Under the pieces are notes generated by a model. The model worked only from the letters and a program-made list of their open reading frames with translations, was not told the DNA's origin and made no database searches. A program made the translations under genes and the position numbers. Shown one piece after another: positions 9,074-17,512 of a stretch of DNA of 43,494 bases. Position 1 is the stretch's first letter, and every line of letters starts with the position of its first letter. Source of the DNA: VMCP01 sp964592635 (GTDB lineage: Bacteria > Bacteroidota > Bacteroidia > NS11-12g > UBA955). Where the stretch lies: contig CAZQFZ010000007.1 in the NCBI GenBank assembly GCA_964592635.1, positions 1 through 43,494 of the forward strand. The letters run 5' to 3'.

Positions 9074-9946
9074 TTATTTGATTGTATCTCTTTGCACAGA
9101 GGCACCGGCTGCAATACCTACACCATTTATTATATTGTTAAACACGGGTATTGGGTCAGAAAATGCGCCACCTTGAACTTGATAATCTTCCAAAGATTCA
9201 AAGTATTTATAATAATCTTGACTCAAGCTTTTAATAACAACCAGATATTTGTATTGTGTTCCAGCTGAACCAAAGGGAGTCGAAAATTTAAATGCTTTTC
9301 TTTCTCCATTGAATGAGGCATCATCAACTAATAGTGCACCCGCTTTATTAAACTTTGGATTTTGTGAAAGTTCCGCATCTAAAGGCAGGATGGGCATTTC
9401 TAAAAATTCTGCAGCGATATCTTCAAATCTGAACAAAGCAATTTCATAAAAATTACGTTGAGAAGGGTCGTCTTGTATTTCAAATGAAATGGTACCGATT
9501 GGAAAACCAGACGCATCTAAACCTGTATTATCGGCCCAAGTTGCTTTACTACCCGTAAATGCAGATGGCATTATAAAGCGTGAATAGCAAGTAGGCAAAT
9601 TGGGTGCTTCTACTTGAATGTTGTATCCCACTCCTGGTTTTGGCTTAAAATTGGAAACGTATTTCCCACCATTTAAAAAAGAGAATGTCAGTTGTACGGG
9701 GGTTCCACCCTCCTCCGTTACTGTTACTTTTGCATTTTCAATCACCGTTTCTGCAGCTGAGTCATAAATCGGAAGTGTTTTAGCCACATGAACTGATAAA
9801 AACTGGTCATTATTTGCCAATAAATTAAGCACAATTCTATCCTTGTACTTCACTTCATTTGCTGGAAGGTCCATTTCACATGAGGCAACAACTATAACCA
9901 AGACAGTTAAAAAAATCCATTTAAACTGAAATAAGGTTCTCTTCAT
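9074..9946 (-). CDS. DUF4249 family lipoprotein
   Basis: This 290-residue protein has a lipoprotein signal ending in VVASC (lipid-bearing Cys at 23). The body fits the DUF4249 family of Bacteroidota: N-terminal NEVKYKDRIVLN segment, then a beta-rich region with a VHVAKTLPIYD motif. DUF4249 proteins are usually encoded right after a TonB-dependent receptor and are thought to be its surface partner, by analogy with SusD. That arrangement holds here: the receptor lies upstream on the same strand with a gap of about 76 nt to this start. The ATG at 9946 begins the signal peptide; an ATG at 9970 would add eight polar residues. The ligand is unknown. Confidence 0.8.
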   Translation of the reverse strand: MKRTLFQFKWIFLTVLVIVVASCEMDLPANEVKYKDRIVLNLLANNDQFLSVHVAKTLPIYDSAAETVIENAKVTVTEEGGTPVQLTFSFLNGGKYVSNFKPKPGVGYNIQVEAPNLPTCYSRFIMPSAFTGSKATWADNTGLDASGFPIGTISFEIQDDPSQRNFYEIALFRFEDIAAEFLEMPILPLDAELSQNPKFNKAGALLVDDASFNGERKAFKFSTPFGSAGTQYKYLVVIKSLSQDYYKYFESLEDYQVQGGAFSDPIPVFNNIINGVGIAAGASVQRDTIK

Positions 9947-10022
9947 GTATTTAATTGTATTCGATTTCATTTCTTTTTACGTTGTTTTATATTCATCCTT
10001 TGTTGTACACTTTCTTTTTCGA

Positions 10023-12371
10023 TTAAAATTCAATTCGATAAAATGCAGATGGCACGAATTGAAAATAGTAAACGCCTTTGAGACCAGAACCTACAGTAGG
10101 TGCGAAAGCCGACGTGTAACGTGCTACTAATGGATTTGTAAAACCGAGGGTATTGTAGATGTTTATCCCCCAAAAGCGACGATAGTCATATGCCATTTCT
10201 GGGTGAATTTCTTTTGTAAACCCAATATCCAACCTTCTGTATAATGGTAATCTGTAGTTGTTTTTCTCACTGTAATCAAATACCAGCTTACCGTCAACGG
10301 TGTAATATTGGCCTGTGGGCACAGTTACTGGATTACCGCTCATGATCACACCTGTAAAATTCAAAACCAATGATTCTGATGGTTGGTACGTCAATTGCAA
10401 TGCTGCTTTATGGGTTCTATCCCATCGGAAATAATACGACTCCCCCCTATTGATAAGATCAAATTTTCGGTTTGTTGAACTTAAGGTATAAGACCCGATT
10501 AAATTTAATGCTCCCGATCGTTTAGAAATTAAAAGTTCAATTCCCTGAGAATTACCAGTGCCTTGAAGTACCATGTTCTCCCAATAATTTTTGGATAAGC
10601 GCTCATCTCGCGACTCTTCCACTTCTGTTATTCCGGAGAAGTATTTATAATATCCCTCTATTGTTAATTCAAAACCCTTTTTTAGTGGCTGAATATATGC
10701 TGCTGAAATTTGGGTTGTTTGTTGGGGACTTAAAACTCCGGTGGTTGGGAACCAAATATCTGAAGGCAGAATACCGGTTACACTGGAAAGTTGGTGAATT
10801 CCCTGATTGGACATTGAAAAACCAACTTGAATGCGTTTTTTACCAACAAGCATTTGATTCAACGTGATTCTTGGTTCAAATCGAACGTAGGATTTTTCGC
10901 CAGAAAGAAACGTCCACAGACGACCACCAATATTCAGACTCAGATTCATATCTGGGTGAAACTCAAGCTCTGCGTAATTGGAAAATTCATGAACAAGCGA
11001 GTTATTTTCAGTACCATAAGTTGTATCGGTTTGAATGTTACCACCCACCTTCTCGTAGTTCTTTATTAACGATGGACGCATATCGTGAGTAACCCAATGG
11101 CTACCATATTTTAGATGGGTTTTTCTTCCCAACAAATAATCAAAATTTGCACTCAAATTATAGTCGGTGATACTGCTTATTTGGGAGTAATTACCGGTAT
11201 TGGTTTGAGTGTTGGTACTTGTGGTCAATTTCGAAGTTAATTCCAAATAATTGTTGTAGGAATAACGTGAAAGTCCAGCACCAAAGTTCATAAAATGCCT
11301 TTTGTTTATTTCGTGAGAATAATTGAACCCAGACAGTGTATTTTGCCATTTCCAACCAAATTCAAAAGCAATTTCACGATTTTGTCCTAGCGAATCCACA
11401 AAATCATCGGCTAGTTTGAATCCGTATTTATCCCTTCCATTATAAATCCAAAAATCCCAATGGGTTTTAGCATCTTGTTTAAAATCCAATTTAAAATTGA
11501 TATCATGCACATTGCCAATTACGATATCATTGAATCCTTGAAAGAGAGTGGAAAACAGAAGATCCCAATAACTTCTTCTAATTCCAAGAGAAGTGGTCCA
11601 ACGACCGGCTTTATCGAGAGGTCCATCAACGGCAATGTTGGCCGTTGCAAAATCAGCGTGTATTATTCCTTTCCATTGTTCTGCATTACCACCACTGGTA
11701 ATTATATCCAAAACTCCACCTCCAGCTCTGTTACCGTAGCGAGCTGGAGCAACGCCTCGATAAAACTCAGCCGATTTAATGATTTCTGGATTGTAATTGG
11801 ATAGCAATCCCCATATGTGTCCGTTCCCGTATAATGGGAGTCCATTCATCAACAAAAGATTTTGATCGGCATTACTTCCACGAATAAATAAAGAGGAAAG
11901 TCCTTCGAATCCACCAGAAACTCCCGGTAAATTTTGCAGCAACTTTACTGGATCAGCAATGGAGAACATGGTTTGGTATTGTACCATTTGCCGCTTCAAA
12001 GGTTTAAAATAGCTGGTTTTTGAAGAATACAGAGATGTAAATTCAGCAGTCGAATCGTCTTGGTCAAAATCTACAGGAACTAAAAATACATTTTTGTTTG
12101 TTAATCCTCTTACTTCTACCTGAATACGAGCCGCTTTATATCCAGCGGCGGCAATAATTAATTTTTGCTCACCGTTGGATGTTAAAAGTTGGTAATATCC
12201 TTTGGAGTTGGATTCTGTGTAAAGCTTTGAACCGTCGTCGATAATAACCGCAGAAGGAATGACTTCCAATGTCAGTTTATCGAATACCCAACCGGTTACT
12301 GCTTGATTTTGTGCATTTAACGACTGAAAAATCAGTAGAAAACTTATGCACATCCTATAAAATTTCATCAT
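10023..12371 (-). CDS. TonB-dependent receptor with carboxypeptidase-regulatory-like N-terminal domain
   Basis: This is an outer-membrane active transporter of 782 residues. A signal peptide (about 1-20, ending LNAQ) is followed by a CarboxypepD_reg-like beta-sandwich (25-105), a plug domain (about 125-225) with FIRGSNADQNLLLMNGLPLYG and GVAPARYGNRAGGGVLDI, and a beta-barrel ending in an aromatic residue (FYRIEF). It is shorter than SusC proteins (about 1000 residues) and lacks a SusD partner; the downstream DUF4249 lipoprotein takes that place. Substrate cannot be read from the sequence. Two consecutive ATGs (12371 and 12368) are possible starts. A TAGATTTG box ends only 2 nt before the first, so the mRNA may be leaderless. 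Confidence 0.9.
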   Translation of the reverse strand: MMKFYRMCISFLLIFQSLNAQNQAVTGWVFDKLTLEVIPSAVIIDDGSKLYTESNSKGYYQLLTSNGEQKLIIAAAGYKAARIQVEVRGLTNKNVFLVPVDFDQDDSTAEFTSLYSSKTSYFKPLKRQMVQYQTMFSIADPVKLLQNLPGVSGGFEGLSSLFIRGSNADQNLLLMNGLPLYGNGHIWGLLSNYNPEIIKSAEFYRGVAPARYGNRAGGGVLDIITSGGNAEQWKGIIHADFATANIAVDGPLDKAGRWTTSLGIRRSYWDLLFSTLFQGFNDIVIGNVHDINFKLDFKQDAKTHWDFWIYNGRDKYGFKLADDFVDSLGQNREIAFEFGWKWQNTLSGFNYSHEINKRHFMNFGAGLSRYSYNNYLELTSKLTTSTNTQTNTGNYSQISSITDYNLSANFDYLLGRKTHLKYGSHWVTHDMRPSLIKNYEKVGGNIQTDTTYGTENNSLVHEFSNYAELEFHPDMNLSLNIGGRLWTFLSGEKSYVRFEPRITLNQMLVGKKRIQVGFSMSNQGIHQLSSVTGILPSDIWFPTTGVLSPQQTTQISAAYIQPLKKGFELTIEGYYKYFSGITEVEESRDERLSKNYWENMVLQGTGNSQGIELLISKRSGALNLIGSYTLSSTNRKFDLINRGESYYFRWDRTHKAALQLTYQPSESLVLNFTGVIMSGNPVTVPTGQYYTVDGKLVFDYSEKNNYRLPLYRRLDIGFTKEIHPEMAYDYRRFWGINIYNTLGFTNPLVARYTSAFAPTVGSGLKGVYYFQFVPSAFYRIEF

Positions 12372-12373
12372 AG

Positions 12374-12381
12374 CAAATCTA
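12374..12381 (-). promoter_or_regulatory. -7 box of the TonB receptor operon
   Basis: TAGATTTG on the minus strand matches TAnnTTTG. It lies 2 nt before the first ATG (12371) and 5 nt before the second (12368). A TTG (12407-12405) lies 23 nt further upstream, a little far for the -33 element. Confidence 0.45.
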
Positions 12382-12403
12382 ATTCTCGAATTTCAATATT
12401 TTT

Positions 12404-12769
12404 TCAATTTAAAAACTTTTCGACGAAAATCTGATGATTCAAATTATTGCTATACGATTGTAGGATTTGAGGTTTGGTTAATTGTACTGTAATTTTTTGA
12501 ATATCAAATAGTTCAAATTTATTTTGAATTTCTAGAATGATATTTTCAGCCACGGTTTCGAGCAAATGAACTTCCTTTTCGGTTTGATTCAATAAAATAT
12601 CATCAATTAATTGATAATCAATAACATTATTTAGATCATCTTGGATCTTTTCACGATTATATTCAATAAAAAGATCAATCCAAATTTCGGTTTTTATTTT
12701 TCGTTCTTCCGGATAAAACCCTACGGGTATTTTCACCCTTAATTGGTTCACTTTTACAATGATTAACAT
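12404..12769 (-). CDS. folB: Dihydroneopterin aldolase
   Basis: FolB converts 7,8-dihydroneopterin to 6-hydroxymethyl-7,8-dihydropterin and glycolaldehyde in folate synthesis, in the cytoplasm. At 121 residues it has the family's normal length. The conserved features are VGFYPEER (Glu at 21/22), VIDYQLI (Tyr52), HLLETVAENI (Glu71) and the C-terminal LTKPQ with the catalytic Lys99. I start it at the ATG at 12769. A longer frame to 12892 exists, but the added 41 residues do not belong to the family and would overlap gcdH on the other strand. It lies just upstream of the TonB receptor, on the same strand, with about 32 nt between them, and is divergent from gcdH. Confidence 0.85.
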   Translation of the reverse strand: MLIIVKVNQLRVKIPVGFYPEERKIKTEIWIDLFIEYNREKIQDDLNNVIDYQLIDDILLNQTEKEVHLLETVAENIILEIQNKFELFDIQKITVQLTKPQILQSYSNNLNHQIFVEKFLN

Positions 12770-12810
12770 ACTGTTTATTAAAAAATATCCCACAAAGAAA
12801 CAGAGAATAT

Positions 12811-12818
12811 TACTTTTG
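12811..12818 (+). promoter_or_regulatory. -7 box of gcdH
   Basis: TACTTTTG matches TAnnTTTG and lies 15 nt before the gcdH ATG at 12834. No clear TTTG is found at the expected -33 distance. The 64-nt folB-gcdH spacer must hold the promoters of both divergent genes. Confidence 0.5.
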
Positions 12819-12833
12819 TGTACATTAGCAACT

Positions 12834-14051
12834 ATGTCATCAACTGAATTACATGAATTATTTGAAAGTAATCGAGGCAAAGATCGATACATTCAACCGG
12901 ATTTTTATGGGATCGACGATTTATTAACAGAAGAACAACTTTTAATCCGCAATTCTGTTAGAGAATATGTTAAGCGAGATCTTTCACCCATTGTGGAACA
13001 TTTTGCTCAATTGAGCGAGTTTCCACAACATATTGTTAAAGAACTTGGTGGGATTGGTGCTTTTGGCCCACAATTGCCCACGGAATATGGCTGTGGAGGA
13101 ATGGATTATACCACCTATGGCATTATCATGCAAGAATTAGAACGCTGCGACAGTGGAGTGCGTTCCACAGCTTCTGTTCAAGGCTCCTTGGTAATGTATC
13201 CAATATACAAGTTCGGAAGTGAAGAGCAAAAAAGAAAGTATTTACCCAAATTGGCAACGGGCGAAATGCTTGGTTGTTTTGGATTAACCGAACCCGATCA
13301 CGGTAGTAATCCTGCTGGTATGACTACTCATTTCACAGAAGAGGGTGATCATATTATTTTGAATGGTGCGAAAATGTGGATCAGCAATGCACCTTTCGCA
13401 GATGTAGCGGTAGTTTGGGCAAAAAACCCAGACGGAAAAGTTCAGGGTGTAATCGTTGAACGAGGTATGCCAGGTTTTAGCACTCCTACAACCCATAACA
13501 AATGGAGTTTAAGAGCGAGTGCTACGGGTGAATTGGTTTTTGATCATGTTCGCGTTCCAAAATCGAACATTTTACCCGGCGTAGTGGGTTTGAAAGGTCC
13601 ATTAACCTGTCTGAACTCTGCACGTTATGGAATTGCTTGGGGTGCTTTGGGTGCTGCAATGGATTGTTATGATACAGCCAAGCGTTACTCATTGGAGAGA
13701 CAACAATTCAATCGTCCCATTGGCGGATTCCAATTACAACAAAAGAAATTAGCAGAAATGCTGACAGAAATCACTAAAGCTCAATTATTGGTTTGGCGCT
13801 TAGGGCAATTGATGGATTCTGGTAAAGCAACTCCAGCACAAATCTCTATGGCAAAACGCAACAATGTAGAAATTGCATTGAATATTGCGAGAGATGCCCG
13901 TCAAATGCTTGGTGGAATGGGCATTACAGGTGAATACCCGATCATGCGACACATGATGAACTTAGAATCTGTAGTTACATACGAAGGAACTCATGACATT
14001 CATTTATTGATTTTGGGAATGGAAATTACTGGGATCAATGCATTCGAATAA
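12834..14051 (+). CDS. gcdH: Glutaryl-CoA dehydrogenase (acyl-CoA dehydrogenase family)
   Basis: This 405-residue flavoprotein oxidises and decarboxylates glutaryl-CoA to crotonyl-CoA in lysine and tryptophan breakdown. It is assigned to this branch of the acyl-CoA dehydrogenases by LTEPDHGSNPAGM, KMWISNAPFADV, NSARYGIAWGALGAA and the C-terminal YEGTHDIHLLILG, whose Glu (E384) corresponds to the catalytic base. FAD-binding and dimer-contact segments (QQFNRPIGGFQLQQKKLA and RQMLGGMGI) are intact. The ATG at 12834 matches the family N-terminus; the open frame extends to 12759, but that extension would run through the promoter box. Another acyl-CoA substrate cannot be excluded. The phosphohexomutase gene follows after 62 nt and may be co-transcribed. 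Confidence 0.88.
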   Translation: MSSTELHELFESNRGKDRYIQPDFYGIDDLLTEEQLLIRNSVREYVKRDLSPIVEHFAQLSEFPQHIVKELGGIGAFGPQLPTEYGCGGMDYTTYGIIMQELERCDSGVRSTASVQGSLVMYPIYKFGSEEQKRKYLPKLATGEMLGCFGLTEPDHGSNPAGMTTHFTEEGDHIILNGAKMWISNAPFADVAVVWAKNPDGKVQGVIVERGMPGFSTPTTHNKWSLRASATGELVFDHVRVPKSNILPGVVGLKGPLTCLNSARYGIAWGALGAAMDCYDTAKRYSLERQQFNRPIGGFQLQQKKLAEMLTEITKAQLLVWRLGQLMDSGKATPAQISMAKRNNVEIALNIARDARQMLGGMGITGEYPIMRHMMNLESVVTYEGTHDIHLLILGMEITGINAFE

Positions 14052-14113
14052 ATTTTTAAAAAACGTTTAAGTTAAACCAAATATTAACATCCCCCGAAAA
14101 GAAAAAAAATAAT

Positions 14114-15514
14114 ATGTATCAAATTAAATTCGGAACTGACGGTTGGAGAGAACTAATCGCCGATAACTTCACTACAGCCAATGTTAGAAGAGTTGCTTTT
14201 GCAACTGCTCAATGGTTGAATCTTCAAAACTTACCCAAATTAGTCGTTTTAGGTCATGATTGTCGCTTTGGCGGTGAAATGTTTGCCAAAGAAACTGCAA
14301 CTGTACTTGCAGGTCAGGGCATTCAGGTTGTAATGGCAAAAGATTTTGTATCTACGCCTATGATTTCATTAGCTGCCAATCAGCTCAATGCCGGGTTAGG
14401 AATTATCATTACTGCTTCACACAATCCTCCATCGTATAATGGCTATAAACTTAAAGCGCATTATGGCGGACCAGCAACACCGGATACTGTTTCTGAGGTG
14501 GAAGGTATGATTCCAGAATTGGAATTGACATTGGAAATGGGATTTGATGTGTTTGTTGAGAAAGGATTGATCACATTTGATGATTTTGAAGATCGCTATT
14601 TGACGCATTGTAAGAAAAATTTTGATATGTCTGCATTAGAGGGAATATCACCTCAATTGGCGTACGATGCAATGTACGGTGCTGGGCAACGCGTTGTAAG
14701 AAAACTATTACCTCAAACTACTATTATTCATGGAATTCATAATCCTGGATTTGAAGGAAGAGCACCCGAGCCGATACTAAAGAATTTACCAGAAATTTCG
14801 GAAATGATTGCTAAAAATGATCAATTCACTATGGGATTGGCTACAGACGGTGATGCAGATCGAATTGGTTTTTTTGATGAAAAAGGACAATTTGTAGATT
14901 CTCATCACCTCATTCTTTTGTTAATTGAGTATTTAACTACGTTCAAGGGATATTCAGGTAAAGTGGTAAAGAGTTTCTCTGTAAGTGATAAAGTTGAACG
15001 CCTGTGCGAAATCAAAGGATTAAAATCCATCACTACAAAAATTGGTTTCAAATACATCTGTGAATATATGGTTACCGATGATGTTTTAATTGGTGCAGAA
15101 GAAAGTGGTGGAATAGCAATTAAAGGTCATATTCCCGAAAGAGATGGTGTTTGGATGGGATTGGTTTTGATGGAATACGTTGCAAAATCGGGTAAAACGA
15201 TTTCTCAACTAATTCAAGATATGTATCAACAGGTAGGTACTTTTGCAGTGGAGCGTTACGACCTTCACATTAACAATGAATTGAAACACCAAATCATTAA
15301 TAATTGCAAATCAGGAACTTACAAAAATTTTGGAACATATCAAATAGAAACTATTGAAGATGTTGACGGATTCAAATTCCGATTAACCGATGGTTCTTGG
15401 GTTATGATTCGTCCATCGGGTACAGAACCTGTCTTGCGTGTTTATGCCGAGTCACATTCATCTCAAGAGGCCTTTAACATTTTAGACGCAACCAAGGCAG
15501 CTATATTGAATTAA
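14114..15514 (+). CDS. Phosphoglucomutase/phosphomannomutase family protein (alpha-D-phosphohexomutase)
   Basis: This cytoplasmic enzyme moves a phosphate between the 1 and 6 positions of a hexose. All four signature loops are present in its 466 residues: the phosphoserine loop TASHNPPSYNG (Ser102), the metal loop TDGDADRIG (Asp245, 247, 249), the sugar-specificity loop GAEESGG, and the phosphate-binding RPSGTEPVLRVYAE near the C-terminus. GAEESGG is typical of the family but does not separate glucose, mannose or glucosamine as substrate. Length is normal. It follows gcdH by 62 nt without an obvious promoter of its own. A GC-rich hairpin after the stop codon probably ends the transcript. Confidence 0.9.
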   Translation: MYQIKFGTDGWRELIADNFTTANVRRVAFATAQWLNLQNLPKLVVLGHDCRFGGEMFAKETATVLAGQGIQVVMAKDFVSTPMISLAANQLNAGLGIIITASHNPPSYNGYKLKAHYGGPATPDTVSEVEGMIPELELTLEMGFDVFVEKGLITFDDFEDRYLTHCKKNFDMSALEGISPQLAYDAMYGAGQRVVRKLLPQTTIIHGIHNPGFEGRAPEPILKNLPEISEMIAKNDQFTMGLATDGDADRIGFFDEKGQFVDSHHLILLLIEYLTTFKGYSGKVVKSFSVSDKVERLCEIKGLKSITTKIGFKYICEYMVTDDVLIGAEESGGIAIKGHIPERDGVWMGLVLMEYVAKSGKTISQLIQDMYQQVGTFAVERYDLHINNELKHQIINNCKSGTYKNFGTYQIETIEDVDGFKFRLTDGSWVMIRPSGTEPVLRVYAESHSSQEAFNILDATKAAILN

Positions 15515-15529
15515 TATATTTGTATTAGT

Positions 15530-15552
15530 GCCCCTACTTCCATCGTAGGGGC
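15530..15552 (+). terminator. Intrinsic-terminator-like hairpin after the phosphohexomutase gene
   Basis: An 8-bp GC-rich stem (GCCCCTAC at 15530-15537, GTAGGGGC at 15545-15552) has a 7-nt loop. The following stretch is AT-rich but has only short T runs, so efficiency is uncertain. Confidence 0.6.
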
Positions 15553-15608
15553 GCTTAATTTATGGGATTCCCATTTTGTAATTTGATTATTTAAATCTAC
15601 TAGTAAAA

Positions 15609-16451
15609 ATGTCCAACCAGGAATTGATTCAAATAGATCTAGAAGGCATAATCGCCAGTAAAAATCCAAAACTTCTCAAGCGAATTCCACGTTTTATCAT
15701 TCAGTGGTTTAAACGATTCATCCATCAAGATTACATTAATGAGATTTTGATAAAAGGACAAGGCACTGAAGGATCCGAATTTGTTAGAACCGTATTTCAT
15801 GAATTAGGGGTTAAAACCTTATCTATCGGTGCTGAAAATATTCCCAAAACAGGTGGCTGTATTATCGCGGCCAATCATCCTTTGGGGGGAATGGACGGAA
15901 TGGCACTAATGTTGGAAGTTTCCAAAATAAGAGAAGATTTTCTATTTCTTGCAAACGACATTTTACTGCATATTACACCCTTGAAAAAACACTTTTTACC
16001 GGTAAACCGAGTGGGAAGTTCTGATCGAAAAAGTTTATCGCTAATTGCAGACGCTTATAATTCTGGAAAGGCCATACTCATTTTCCCCTCTGGCTTTGTT
16101 TCACGAAAAATTGATGGTAAAATACAAGATTTACCTTTTCAAAAAAGTGTTATTAAAAAAAGTTTAGAACATCAATTACCTATCGTACCAACATTCATTG
16201 GTGGTCAAAATTCCAAACGTTTTTACCGAATTTCTCAATTCCGAAAAATATTTGGAATCAAATTAAATTTTGAAATGTTTACCCTACCCGATGAAATGTT
16301 TCAGCAAAGAGGAAAGACCATCGAAATCACCTTTGGTCAAATTATCAACAGTGAAGCTTTCAAAGGCAATACCCATCTCAGTTCAGCAGAAAATCTTCGT
16401 AAAACGATTTATCGTTTAGCCGAAAATCCAAAATCCACTTACCAATCGTAA
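15609..16451 (+). CDS. Lysophospholipid-type acyltransferase (PlsC/OlsA/GlsA-like)
   Basis: This 280-residue enzyme belongs to the glycerophospholipid O-acyltransferase superfamily. The catalytic block is AANHPLGGMDGMAL (His90, Asp96), a HX5D spacing seen in a subset of these proteins rather than the usual HX4D. The second block is LIFPSGFVSRK, and the third is VPTFIGGQ. A polar/basic N-terminus (FIIQWFKRF) suggests peripheral membrane attachment on the cytoplasmic side. The next gene is an OlsB-like N-acyltransferase. The two together match the O-acylation and N-acylation steps of ornithine- or glycine-lipid synthesis known in Bacteroidota; the amino acid is inferred from the family, not visible here. 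It could also act in general phospholipid synthesis. Confidence 0.8.
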   Translation: MSNQELIQIDLEGIIASKNPKLLKRIPRFIIQWFKRFIHQDYINEILIKGQGTEGSEFVRTVFHELGVKTLSIGAENIPKTGGCIIAANHPLGGMDGMALMLEVSKIREDFLFLANDILLHITPLKKHFLPVNRVGSSDRKSLSLIADAYNSGKAILIFPSGFVSRKIDGKIQDLPFQKSVIKKSLEHQLPIVPTFIGGQNSKRFYRISQFRKIFGIKLNFEMFTLPDEMFQQRGKTIEITFGQIINSEAFKGNTHLSSAENLRKTIYRLAENPKSTYQS

Positions 16452-16540
16452 GCATTTTTGATTGTTGTGGTTTTTTCTTAAATTGTTCGCAGAATATTTA
16501 CATCAACTTAATTTTATTTTTACACTTGAACTAATTAATT

Positions 16541-17491
16541 ATGAACAACATCATCCAACCCATTGATAAAGAAATACTAAAATCTGAACTAACTTCCGAT
16601 ATTTTCATACGACCCACCAACAATGCAAATAATGAAATTTACATTTTCAATGGCAATCTCAAACCCAATCTTTTAAAGGAAGTTGGTCGATTGAGAGAAA
16701 TTTCATTTCGTTTAGCAGGCGGTGGAACAGGAAAAGAAATGGATCTGGATGAGTTCGATACTGGTCCATTTTCATATCAACAACTTATTGTATGGAATCC
16801 AAATGATGAGGCCATTGTAGGCGGTTATCGATTGGTTTTTTGCCGAGATAACAAAGACAAAAATGGGAATTACATTTTATCTACTTCAGAAATTTTACAG
16901 TATTCCGAAAAATTAAAGACCGATTATTTTCCCTATACAATAGAATTAGGAAGAAGTTTTGTTCAACCCGAATATCAACCATCCCAAAACAGTAGAAAAG
17001 GTATTTTTTCTTTAGACAACTTGTGGGATGGTTTGGGTGCATTAATTGTAGATCATCCAGAATTTAAATATTTCTTTGGAAAAATCACAATGTACACCAA
17101 TTTCAATAAAGAAGCTCGTGATTTAATTTTAGGATTTATGGAACACTTTTTCCCCGATCCCGATCAGCTCACTCGTCCTGTTCACCGAATTAGCATTGAA
17201 AATGATATTTCAAAATTTATTCAAGAAATCAAAGATTTGGAATACAAAGCTGCGTACAATTTACTTTCGCAAAAAGTGCGCAACTTGGGTGAAAATGTAC
17301 CTCCATTATTCAATAATTACATGAGTTTAAGCCCCACCATGAAAACTTTTGGCACGTCTGTCAACGACCATTTTGGTAGTGTTGAAGAAACAGGTATATT
17401 GATTACTATCGCCGATATCTTTGAATCAAAAAAGGATAGGCATGTTCAATCGTATTTGAATTGGAAGGCTGAAAATAGGGGGCAAAAGTAA
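16541..17491 (+). CDS. OlsB/GlsB-like N-acyltransferase (GNAT fold), aminolipid synthesis
   Basis: This 316-residue protein resembles the N-acyltransferases that join a 3-hydroxy fatty acid from acyl carrier protein to the amino group of ornithine or glycine. Supporting motifs are VGRLREISFRLAGGG, DLDEFDTGPFSYQQLIVW (the family's D-x-FD signature), IVGGYRLVF and YTIELGRSFVQPEYQ, followed by LDNLWDGLGALIV. It is longer than OlsB of proteobacteria because of a C-terminal segment of about 60 residues. It lies 89 nt after the O-acyltransferase gene, in the order GlsA-like then GlsB-like. The probable product is a monoacylated amino acid that the neighbour then O-acylates. The substrate is not determined. 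Confidence 0.8.
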   Translation: MNNIIQPIDKEILKSELTSDIFIRPTNNANNEIYIFNGNLKPNLLKEVGRLREISFRLAGGGTGKEMDLDEFDTGPFSYQQLIVWNPNDEAIVGGYRLVFCRDNKDKNGNYILSTSEILQYSEKLKTDYFPYTIELGRSFVQPEYQPSQNSRKGIFSLDNLWDGLGALIVDHPEFKYFFGKITMYTNFNKEARDLILGFMEHFFPDPDQLTRPVHRISIENDISKFIQEIKDLEYKAAYNLLSQKVRNLGENVPPLFNNYMSLSPTMKTFGTSVNDHFGSVEETGILITIADIFESKKDRHVQSYLNWKAENRGQK

Positions 17492-17512
17492 ACTGAAGTG
17501 CAGTTTACTTTT
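17484..17512. terminator. Bidirectional terminator between the N-acyltransferase and S8 protease genes
   Basis: A perfect 12-bp stem (17484-17495 with 17501-17512) has a 5-nt loop, A-rich on one side and T-rich on the other. The stop codon of each convergent gene lies inside an arm of the hairpin, so 19 bp of spacer serve both genes. Confidence 0.8.

Noticed and set aside
12770..12892. N-terminal extension of FolB by 41 residues
   Set aside because: It is not part of the dihydroneopterin aldolase family and would overlap gcdH; the ATG at 12769 gives the standard length.
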